A program made the translations under genes and the position numbers. The notes under the pieces were generated by a model. The model had not been told where the DNA came from. It was given only the letters and a program-made list of their open reading frames with translations, and searched no databases. A stretch of 6,204 nucleotides of DNA from Akkermansiaceae bacterium. GTDB lineage: Bacteria > Verrucomicrobiota > Verrucomicrobiia > Verrucomicrobiales > Akkermansiaceae. Positions 1-5,401 of this stretch are shown piece after piece (within the stretch, counting starts at the first letter, position 1; the number at the start of each line of letters is the position of its first letter). The stretch covers positions 1-6,204 of the forward strand of contig JALZVA010000104.1 of the NCBI GenBank assembly GCA_023301335.1. The letters are read 5' to 3'.

Positions 1-1208
1 ACATCTTCTGGGTTGGCTTTTCCATCGACGATGCGATCAGAGATTTTCTTCATCCAAGTAGAACCTTCTCGGCATGGAGTGCACTGGCCGCAGGACTCGT
101 GTGCGTAGAAGTGATTAATGTTATTGAGCACCCAAGACATCTTGCGTGAGTCATCTAACACGATTACTCCTCCTGAACCAGCCATTGAGCCACAGGCTGC
201 GAGAGTGTCGAAATCGAGTTGGATATCCATGAATCCAATTTCCTTAGCATCATCTCCGCGTCCGATCTTAAAGCGTTCGTCACAGCGGAGAATTTTTGAG
301 GAAGAGCCGCCGGGGATAACAGCTTTAAACTTCCGTCCATCCTTGGCGCCTCCACAAATATCATTGAGAAGTTCACCCATGGTGAGCTTACCAACCTCTA
401 TTTCAAAGTAGCCAGGGTTCTTCACATCTCCTGAAACGCAGAGGATACGTGTGCCAGTGTTACGGTCTACACCGAGTTTGGCGTATTCCTCACCACCCAT
501 TTGGATAATGTGCTTAACATGGCAGAGTGATTCCACGTTATTCACGATGGTAGGTGCCATGTAGAGTCCAAGAGCAGCGGGGAAGTAAGGTGGCTTAATG
601 CGTGGATAAGGGCGCTTGCCTTCTAAGGATTCAATGAGACCCGTTTCCTCTCCACAAATGTAAGCTGCAGCGCCACGATGCACCCAGATTTCACAATCAA
701 ATCCACTTCCTAAGATATTTTCTCCTAGGAAATTCTTAGCACGTGCTTCTTCGATAGCTTTCTCCATGATGAGTGCCGCTTCTGGGAACTCTTCACGCAT
801 GTAGATGTAAGCGGTATGTGCTCCAACAGCGTAAGCTGAAATAAGCATACCCTCAATAAGTTGATGCGGGTCTTGGTGAACGATATAGCGATCTTTAAAC
901 GTGCCAGGTTCAGACTCGTCACAGTTACAAATGAGGTAAACAGGCTTGGTGTTATCCGGCGGGATGAAGCCCCACTTCACACCTGTAGGGAAACCTGCAC
1001 CTCCACGACCACGAAGGCCAGATTTTTTCACCTCGTCGGTGATCGCCTTCGGCTCCATTTTGATGGCAGTCTTGAGTTGCTCGTATCCACCATCGCTCAT
1101 GAAAGTATCGATGGAAGGATTCCAGCCCTCACGGTCGATATTTTTAAAAATGAGGCGATGCTCGCGTTCGTGAGGTTCTTTGCCTGGAAGGTAAGTGATA
1201 TCTGACAT
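1..1208 (-). CDS. nuoF: NADH-quinone oxidoreductase subunit F (NuoF, 51-kDa type), 3' end missing
   Basis: This is the NADH-oxidising subunit of respiratory complex I. It binds NADH and FMN and passes electrons to iron-sulfur cluster N3 on the cytoplasmic peripheral arm. I translated 402 codons from the ATG at 1208 to the window edge without a stop. The FMN/NADH glycine-rich loop GLRGRGGAGFPTG lies at residues 64-76, followed by K78-W79. ESEPGTFKDR lies at 98-107 and YICGEETGLIESLEGK at 183-198. The 4Fe-4S motif ESCGQCTPCREGS supplies C373, C376 and C379; the fourth cysteine, about 40 residues further on in the family, falls outside the window. Family members are about 420-450 residues, so only a short C-terminal part is missing. 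The start lies 12 bp after the nuoE stop, so the two are surely co-transcribed. There is no clear Shine-Dalgarno. The Gly at 190 replaces the usual Ala, a mild change. Confidence 0.96.
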   Translation of the reverse strand, partial: MSDITYLPGKEPHEREHRLIFKNIDREGWNPSIDTFMSDGGYEQLKTAIKMEPKAITDEVKKSGLRGRGGAGFPTGVKWGFIPPDNTKPVYLICNCDESEPGTFKDRYIVHQDPHQLIEGMLISAYAVGAHTAYIYMREEFPEAALIMEKAIEEARAKNFLGENILGSGFDCEIWVHRGAAAYICGEETGLIESLEGKRPYPRIKPPYFPAALGLYMAPTIVNNVESLCHVKHIIQMGGEEYAKLGVDRNTGTRILCVSGDVKNPGYFEIEVGKLTMGELLNDICGGAKDGRKFKAVIPGGSSSKILRCDERFKIGRGDDAKEIGFMDIQLDFDTLAACGSMAGSGGVIVLDDSRKMSWVLNNINHFYAHESCGQCTPCREGSTWMKKISDRIVDGKANPED

Positions 1209-1220
1209 AGATCTAAGAGA

Positions 1221-1796
1221 TTATTTTTCCTGGGCTGGGTATTGAGCTAAAAGGTCTTTTGCCTTACTGCAGGTGACATTCTCATGGAAGTCATCATTGA
1301 TTAGGCAGACTGGAGCAGAACCGCAGGATGCGAGACACTCGGCAAATTCTATAGAGTAGTTACCACAAGGAGAGACAGCGATTGGATTTTCGTGGGTGGC
1401 AGTGGAGGCATCGATCCCAGCAATCTCACAAAAGGTATCCATGAGTTCGTATGATCCAGCTAACGCACAGGAGAGTGTGCGGCATACACGGATATGGTAT
1501 TTCCCTGGAGCATGCTGCCTGAAGCCAGGGTAGAAGGTAACAACTGATTCAACCTTGATGGGTTCAATCTCAAGCTTCTCTGCAATCCACTCGATCGCTT
1601 CATTACAAACGTAACCGAACTTATGCTGCACAATGTGCACAAGTGGAAGTACAGCGGAAAGTTTTCTCACTGGGTAGTGAGAGATTCTATCATCTGCAGC
1701 TTCGATAAGTTCTGGGCTTATCTCAAACTTAGGAAAATGTTTATTTCCTGGAGTTGTAAGTGAAGCGACTTGTGAATCGAGAATGTCTTGGCTCAT
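1221..1796 (-). CDS. nuoE: NADH-quinone oxidoreductase subunit E (NuoE, 24-kDa type)
   Basis: This is the thioredoxin-fold 2Fe-2S subunit of complex I. It docks on NuoF and carries the off-path cluster N1a. The protein has 191 residues, within or slightly above the family range. A helical N-terminal region (about 27-95, including HKFGYVCNEAIEWIA and VESVVTFYPGF) precedes the ferredoxin domain. The cluster ligands are C105 and C110 (VCRTLSC) and C154 and C158 (ECLASCG, then APVCLIND). The spacing is C-x4-C-x43-C-x3-C. The Thermus and E. coli proteins, as I recall them, have x35 in the middle, so this one has about eight extra residues around 128-148, including an additional cysteine, C144. The ATG at 1796 follows the nuoD stop by 30 bp. 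No Shine-Dalgarno is visible, and the leader is AT-rich. The position between nuoD and nuoF is the classical order, which supports the call. Confidence 0.96.
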   Translation of the reverse strand: MSQDILDSQVASLTTPGNKHFPKFEISPELIEAADDRISHYPVRKLSAVLPLVHIVQHKFGYVCNEAIEWIAEKLEIEPIKVESVVTFYPGFRQHAPGKYHIRVCRTLSCALAGSYELMDTFCEIAGIDASTATHENPIAVSPCGNYSIEFAECLASCGSAPVCLINDDFHENVTCSKAKDLLAQYPAQEK

Positions 1797-1826
1797 GGTT
1801 CAAATTGGATTCGAAAGGTGAAAAAA

Positions 1827-3089
1827 TTAACGGTCGCACTCGCCCATCACGAAGTCTAATGATCCTAAGATGGCTGGGACATCGGAGACCATGGCGCCTG
1901 TGAGGAGTTCATCACAGATGGATAGGTTAATAAAAGAAGGACTCCTGATTTTTAGACGATGGGGGACTCCACCGCCTTTGGAGTGAATGTAAAAGCCGAG
2001 TTCACCCTTTGGATTTTCATGACCAAAGTAAACTTCTCCTTCAGGAGCATCGATCCCCTGAGTAGAAATAATGAAATGGTGAATGAGTTCTTCCATGCTC
2101 ATTAGCACACGGTCTTTTTGAGGAAGTGTGTTCTTCGGGTCGACCACATTGACTGGCCCTTCGGGAAGAGTCGCAATCACTTGTCGGATAATACGAATCG
2201 ATTGACGCATCTCTTCCATCCGCACCTGATAGCGAGCGTAGCAGTCGCCTTCTTCCGCAGTGGGGACGTCGAATTCGTAATTTTCGTATCCAAGGTAGGG
2301 CGAGTCCTTACGAAGATCGCGTGTGCCTCCAGAGGCTCTGAGGTTCGCTCCTGTTAGGCCGTAGGAGATTGCGGATTCTTTATCGATAACTCCGACATCA
2401 CACATACGATCCATGAAGATCTTGTTCTTGTCTAACAACTTACCAATTTCTTCAATAGTGAGCTCGCATTCCGTTAAAAATTTCTCCACTTGTGCGATGA
2501 ATCCTTCAGGTAAATCTCTAATTTGACCACCAACTCTTGTGTAGGACGTAGTGAAGCGTGCTCCGGTAAGCTTCTCACTTAGGTTATACACTTTTTCACG
2601 TTCCGTGAAGGTGTAGAGGAAAACTGTCATGGCTCCGACATCCATGGCACACACACCGACTCCAAGCATGTGCGAAGAAATACGTGCAAGTTCGCATGCT
2701 AAAACTCTGACAGCTTGCCCACGTGGTGGGAGCTCCCATCCAAGGAGTTTCTCCACAGCCATTGCATAAGCGACATTGTTTGCCAGTGGTGCGAGGTAAT
2801 CGAGTCTATCCGTGTAGGGGATAAACTGATTATAGTGCATATTTTCGGCAATTTTCTCATCCCCTCTGTGAAGGAAGCCCACATCAGGAGTGGCCTTAGT
2901 GATGATTTCACCATCTAGTTCTAGGACTAGACGTAAGACTCCGTGTGTCGCAGGGTGTGATGGCCCCATGTTCAGAGTCATTTTATCTCCCATCAAATCT
3001 TTGGTCTCAGCTTGATAGTCAGCTGCCTTAGATGCAATATCTGGGGTTTCAAAGTTTGTGGTCGTTTTCATTGTGGATGTGCCACACAC
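1827..3089 (-). CDS. nuoD: NADH-quinone oxidoreductase subunit D (NuoD, 49-kDa type)
   Basis: This peripheral-arm subunit of complex I shapes the quinone-binding cavity with NuoB, at the junction with the membrane arm. It has 420 residues from GTG at 3089, or 414 from ATG at 3071. Family landmarks in order are MGPSHPATHGVLRL (41-54), GFLHRGDEKIAE (71-82), YTDRLDYL (92-99), LTGARFTTSYTRVGGQIRDLP (about 174-194), LTGANLRASGGTRDLRK (245-261), YEFDVP (271-276), GELGFYIHSKGGGVPHRLKIR (362-382) and the C-terminal VMGECDR. H49 and Y98 align without gaps to Thermus His38 and Tyr87, the quinone-headgroup ligands, by remembered alignment. It is a stand-alone NuoD, not a NuoCD fusion. The GTG is preceded by AAGGA with a 6-nt spacer, while the ATG has no Shine-Dalgarno, so I keep GTG. 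The first six residues (MCGTST) look unlike a conserved N-terminus, so the start is uncertain. It heads the nuoDEF transcript. Confidence 0.96.
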   Translation of the reverse strand: MCGTSTMKTTTNFETPDIASKAADYQAETKDLMGDKMTLNMGPSHPATHGVLRLVLELDGEIITKATPDVGFLHRGDEKIAENMHYNQFIPYTDRLDYLAPLANNVAYAMAVEKLLGWELPPRGQAVRVLACELARISSHMLGVGVCAMDVGAMTVFLYTFTEREKVYNLSEKLTGARFTTSYTRVGGQIRDLPEGFIAQVEKFLTECELTIEEIGKLLDKNKIFMDRMCDVGVIDKESAISYGLTGANLRASGGTRDLRKDSPYLGYENYEFDVPTAEEGDCYARYQVRMEEMRQSIRIIRQVIATLPEGPVNVVDPKNTLPQKDRVLMSMEELIHHFIISTQGIDAPEGEVYFGHENPKGELGFYIHSKGGGVPHRLKIRSPSFINLSICDELLTGAMVSDVPAILGSLDFVMGECDR

Positions 3090-3095
3090 AAGAAA

Positions 3096-3100
3096 TCCTT
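3096..3100 (-). promoter_or_regulatory. Shine-Dalgarno AAGGA deciding the nuoD start
   Basis: On the minus strand AAGGA stands six bases (TTTCTT) before the GTG at 3089, and about 24 bases before the alternative ATG at 3071, which is too far to serve it. The other starts in this window have no comparable purine-rich element. It either marks the GTG as the true start or is a chance match in an AT-rich leader. Confidence 0.45.
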
Positions 3101-3123
3101 AAAAGGTGGGCTTTTCAAGCACT

Positions 3124-3141
3124 TTGTGAAATTTTTCACAA
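3124..3141. promoter_or_regulatory. Perfect palindrome TGTGA-N6-TCACA, CRP/FNR-family-like operator upstream of nuoD
   Basis: Read on the minus strand the site is TTGTGAAAAATTTCACAA. It has 8-bp perfect arms around two bases, and it contains TGTGA and TCACA separated by exactly six bases, the consensus geometry of CRP-type regulators. A weaker outer symmetry (TCAAGC at 3115-3120 and GCTTcTTGA at 3142-3150) flanks it. It lies 35 bp before the nuoD GTG, in the only non-coding gap that could control nuoDEF. With the promoter proposed at 3161-3191 its centre would fall near +21, a position suited to repression. If transcription started near 3091 instead, it would sit near -41.5, an activating position. 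Neither the start site nor a CRP homologue in this genome can be seen here. The transcript could also fold this segment into a small hairpin, but no U-run follows, so it is not a terminator. Confidence 0.55.
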
Positions 3142-3160
3142 GCTTCTTGAGAGCTTAAAT

Positions 3161-3191
3161 AATTTAGCGCCTTGTTGAGAATTCGTATCAA
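3161..3191 (-). promoter_or_regulatory. Possible sigma70-type promoter for nuoDEF
   Basis: On the minus strand TTGATA (3191-3186, five of six against TTGACA) is followed after 19 bp by TAAATT (3166-3161, four of six against TATAAT). The spacing is longer than the ideal 17 bp and the -10 is weak. A promoter is expected in this gap because a terminator lies just upstream. Transcription would begin near 3154, giving a leader of about 65 nt that contains the palindrome. Confidence 0.3.
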
Positions 3192-3234
3192 TAGTAAAAG
3201 AGTAAAAAAGCCCTTCAATCTGCCCACAAAACCC

Positions 3235-3270
3235 AAAAAAAAGCCAGCCCTCGTGAGAGAGCTGACTTTT
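3235..3270 (-). terminator. Rho-independent terminator of the glutamine synthetase gene
   Basis: In the minus-strand transcript AGTCAGCUCUC (from 3267) pairs with GAGGGCUGGCU (ending 3242) around a UCAC loop. This makes 11 pairs including two G-U wobbles, and it can be extended by A-U pairs. A run of eight U (3242-3235) follows at once. On the plus strand the two wobbles become C-A mismatches, so the element works best for the minus-strand gene. It begins about 28 bp after the glutamine synthetase stop and insulates nuoDEF from glutamine synthetase transcription. Confidence 0.88.
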
Positions 3271-3297
3271 ATGAATAAAATCAGATGTTACGCTGAA

Positions 3298-4317
3298 TTA
3301 GGCAGTAGTAACAGATTGCACGGTCTTAACAACACGTGAAGCAATCTTGTATGGGTCACCCTGTGAGTTAGGACGACGATCTTCAAGGTAACCCTTGTAT
3401 GCGTCATCTTTAACGAAGCCGTGAGGAACACGCACAGAAGCACCGCGGTCAGCAATACCCCATGAGAATTTGTCGATGGACTGAGTCTCGTGAAGTCCAG
3501 TGAGGCGCTGGTCATTATCAGGACCGTAAACAGCGATGTGCTCTTCAGTGTTCTCTTCAAATGCAGCCATGAGCTTAAGGAAGTAGTCTTTACCACCTGT
3601 CTCACGCATGAACTCTGTAGAGAAGTTGCAGTGCATGCCTGATCCATTCCAGTCGCCCTTGATAGGCTTACAGTGCCATTCTACATCGACAGCGAACTCT
3701 TCACAGAGACGGAGAAGGAGGAAGCGAGCTACCCAGATCTGGTCAGCTGCTGTCTTAGATCCTTTTCCGAAAACTTGGAATTCCCACTGACCGCTAGCTA
3801 CTTCAGCATTGATCCCTTCGTGGTTGATTCCTGCGTAGAGGCAAAGCTCAAGGTGCGTGTCAACGATCTCACGACCGATAGAACCTACGTTTTTGTAGCC
3901 TACGCCACAGTAGTATTCACCTTGTGGCTCTGGGTATCCACCGTCTTTAGGGAAACCGAGAGGCACGCCGTCTTCCATGAGGAAGTATTCCTGCTCGAAG
4001 CCGAACCATGTTCCAGGATCGTCAGCGATGGTTGCACGTGAGTTAGATGGGTGTGCTGTGCCGTCAGGAAGCATTACTTCACACATTACAAGAACGCCGT
4101 TTTCACGTGTTCCGTCTGGGTAAACTGCTACAGGTTTAAGCACGCAGTCAGAGTCACCACCTTCAGCTTGAAGTGTTGAAGAACCGTCGAATCCCCACTC
4201 AGGAAGATCTTCAACAGTTGGGAAAGAATCGAATTCGCGCATCATGCACTTTGTACGAAGGTTAGCAACAGGTGTGTAACCGTCGAGCCAGATGTAGTCT
4301 AGTCTGTATTTAGCCAT
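3298..4317 (-). CDS. glnII: Glutamine synthetase, type II (GSII, eukaryote-like; GlnII/GlnA)
   Basis: This cytoplasmic enzyme makes glutamine from glutamate, ammonium and ATP. At 339 residues it matches type II synthetases (about 330-370), not type I (about 470) or type III (about 700). The N-terminal beta-grasp part ends with WGFDGSSTLQAEGGDSD (41-57), the type II signature. Catalytic-domain motifs in order are GFEQEY (106-111; E108 and E110 are expected metal ligands), GINAEVASGQWEFQV (168-182), KGDWNGSGMHCNFST (220-234; H229 near ATP/metal), RLTGLHET (271-278), ADRGASVRVP (289-298; R291, R296) and GYLEDRRPNSQGDPY (309-323). Start: ATG at 4317, without a Shine-Dalgarno. Type II enzymes lack the adenylylated tyrosine loop of type I, so control is more likely at transcription, consistent with the sigma54-type promoter upstream. 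The gene ends at a strong terminator and appears monocistronic, or bicistronic with the phosphatase gene. Confidence 0.96.
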   Translation of the reverse strand: MAKYRLDYIWLDGYTPVANLRTKCMMREFDSFPTVEDLPEWGFDGSSTLQAEGGDSDCVLKPVAVYPDGTRENGVLVMCEVMLPDGTAHPSNSRATIADDPGTWFGFEQEYFLMEDGVPLGFPKDGGYPEPQGEYYCGVGYKNVGSIGREIVDTHLELCLYAGINHEGINAEVASGQWEFQVFGKGSKTAADQIWVARFLLLRLCEEFAVDVEWHCKPIKGDWNGSGMHCNFSTEFMRETGGKDYFLKLMAAFEENTEEHIAVYGPDNDQRLTGLHETQSIDKFSWGIADRGASVRVPHGFVKDDAYKGYLEDRRPNSQGDPYKIASRVVKTVQSVTTA

Positions 4318-4338
4318 ATGTATTAGTTTGTTATATAG

Positions 4339-4368
4339 ATTTTAGTAGCAAGAGCTATAATTAGTCGA
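4339..4368 (-). promoter_or_regulatory. Weak sigma70-like promoter candidate for glutamine synthetase
   Basis: On the minus strand TCGACT (4368-4363, four of six) and TAAAAT (4344-4339, five of six) are separated by 18 bp, with a start expected near 4332. This could provide basal expression beside the sigma54 promoter. In an AT-rich leader such matches arise easily by chance. Confidence 0.22.
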
Positions 4369-4377
4369 AAGGATTTA

Positions 4378-4395
4378 AGCAGGAAGTGTGCCAAA
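4378..4395 (-). promoter_or_regulatory. Sigma54 (RpoN) -24/-12 promoter upstream of glutamine synthetase
   Basis: The minus strand reads TTGGCACACTTCCTGCT. Against the consensus YTGGCACG-N4-TTGCW it keeps TGGCAC and TGC(T), with changes only at the G after CAC (A here) and at the first T of TTGC (C here). The invariant GG (4392-4391) and GC (4380-4379) are exactly twelve bases apart, start to start, as sigma54 requires. Transcription would begin near 4366, giving a leader of about 50 nt before the ATG at 4317. Nitrogen control of glnII through sigma54 and NtrC is established in rhizobia. RpoN and an activator in this genome are inferred, not seen. Confidence 0.7.
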
Positions 4396-4408
4396 CTCTA
4401 TGAGGGGG

Positions 4409-5215
4409 TTAACCGACATCGAATACGATACACGTGGTGTCATCATCTCCACTAATTTCAATTGCGGAGCTAATAAGAGAATCCAAGACCTCTTTTGTCG
4501 AGCATTCCTTTTGACTTAATTTTTTATGCACCTTGGATTGGTTTAAGCCGTCGATTATCCCATCGCTACAAAGCATATATCTATCCCCCAGAGCATAAGG
4601 GAATGAGAGGATTTGTGGGCGGAGGCTTTGGTGCCCGCCACCGAGGACTTCATACAAGACCGAACGCCTTGGGTGCCTGCGGAACTGCATTTCAGAAATT
4701 TCACCTGTATTAAACTTTTTCCAAATATAGGTGTGATCTTCGGTGAGCTGCTCAGTCTCGCCTTCTCTGTGGCGATAGAGTCGAGAATCTCCGACATGAG
4801 CTATATACACTCGCGTTGGTGTGAACCACGTAAGAGTAATGGTGGCGCCCATACCTTGATGATCAATATTTTGAGAACCTTGAAGATTGATGCTCTCATG
4901 GGTTTCAAAAATAGCTGCGTTTAAGCGCTCGATGTAATCGGGCTCAAACCCAGAAGCAGCCGCTTGAAGTGTCTTTGGGATGATTTTTGTGAATTGCTCC
5001 AGAATAAGCTGAGAAGCAAGGTCTCCAGCGTTCCCTCCCCCCATTCCGTCAGAGACAGCGAGTACCAAGTCTGATTCGTCGAGGGTGAAGGCGTTTTCTG
5101 CTGAGAGTGAGGCACTTGTGGATGCTCCAGCAGAGAAGACAACCCAAGAGTCGTCGTTAACGACTTTTCTAGTGCCTGAAATAGTATCAGCACTCCATTG
5201 TATCGTTACGGACAC
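4409..5215 (-). CDS. PP2C-family (PPM) serine/threonine protein phosphatase, PrpC/Stp-like
   Basis: This is a metal-dependent phosphatase that removes phosphate from Ser/Thr of proteins, often opposing a Hanks-type kinase. It has 268 residues, a single catalytic domain, and no membrane segment or signal, so it is cytosolic. Motifs in order: SADTISGTRKVVNDD (8-22; D22 is the expected metal ligand), AVSDGMGG (53-60; D56), GMGATIT (121-127), AHVGDSRLYR (139-148; D143), LTEDHT (158-163), CSDGIIDGL (216-224; D218) and SGDDDTTCIVFDV (255-267). The phosphate-binding Arg of the usual G-x-x-R-x-x-N-x-D stretch aligns with K17, next to R16. A Ser/Ala-rich loop occupies about 29-41. The start is GTG at 5215: an in-frame stop lies four codons upstream, and no better start precedes the conserved N-terminus. 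No Shine-Dalgarno is visible. No kinase gene is in the window, so the substrate is unknown. No terminator separates it from glutamine synthetase, so read-through is possible. Confidence 0.92.
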   Translation of the reverse strand: MSVTIQWSADTISGTRKVVNDDSWVVFSAGASTSASLSAENAFTLDESDLVLAVSDGMGGGNAGDLASQLILEQFTKIIPKTLQAAASGFEPDYIERLNAAIFETHESINLQGSQNIDHQGMGATITLTWFTPTRVYIAHVGDSRLYRHREGETEQLTEDHTYIWKKFNTGEISEMQFRRHPRRSVLYEVLGGGHQSLRPQILSFPYALGDRYMLCSDGIIDGLNQSKVHKKLSQKECSTKEVLDSLISSAIEISGDDDTTCIVFDVG

Positions 5216-5401
5216 AAATTGAGATTACCAAGGGGTAGGATTCGAGGAAAGGGTTAAATGTGTGTTTTTACAGCTTAGCTACTAAAGAATAAGAGTTTAA
5301 GCGAGAAAAGAGAGGTTTACAGGCTTTCGATGAATGTATAGAAAGCGATCATCACGCTCAGGAGCACTTACTATTAGTAGAGCAAGAAACACTATATCAC
5401 T
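5216..5401. other. Divergent intergenic region between the phosphatase and peptidase genes
   Basis: These 186 bp must hold promoters firing both ways. I see only weak candidates on the plus strand. One is a TTTACA box with TATAGA 15 bp later, too close for a good sigma70 match. There is also a small dyad, TACTATTAGTA (5369-5379). No strong Shine-Dalgarno precedes the peptidase ATG. No open reading frame, RNA gene or terminator is convincing here. Confidence 0.4.

Noticed and set aside
861..1205. A 114-codon plus-strand open frame opposite nuoF
   Set aside because: It is the antisense shadow of the conserved FMN-binding region of NuoF. Its composition is not protein-like, and no initiation signal precedes it.
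3124..3141. The palindrome read as a terminator or as an FNR box
   Set aside because: No U-run follows on either strand. FNR sites are TTGAT-N4-ATCAA, whereas this has the TGTGA-N6-TCACA form, so a CRP-type site fits better.
3288..3647. A 119-codon minus-strand frame overlapping the 3' end of glutamine synthetase
   Set aside because: It is an out-of-frame reading of the glutamine synthetase gene, rich in Leu/Ser/Thr, with no family resemblance.
3673..4041. A 122-codon plus-strand open frame opposite glutamine synthetase
   Set aside because: It lies wholly antisense to a clearly conserved enzyme, has no recognisable motif or ribosome site, and is explained by codon bias of the real gene.
4613..4924. 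A 103-codon plus-strand frame opposite the phosphatase gene
   Set aside because: It is antisense to conserved PP2C motifs and has no independent support.
5369..5379. Small dyad TACTATTAGTA upstream of the M42-like gene
   Set aside because: Arms of five bases in AT-rich sequence are expected by chance. There is no match to a known operator and no second copy nearby.
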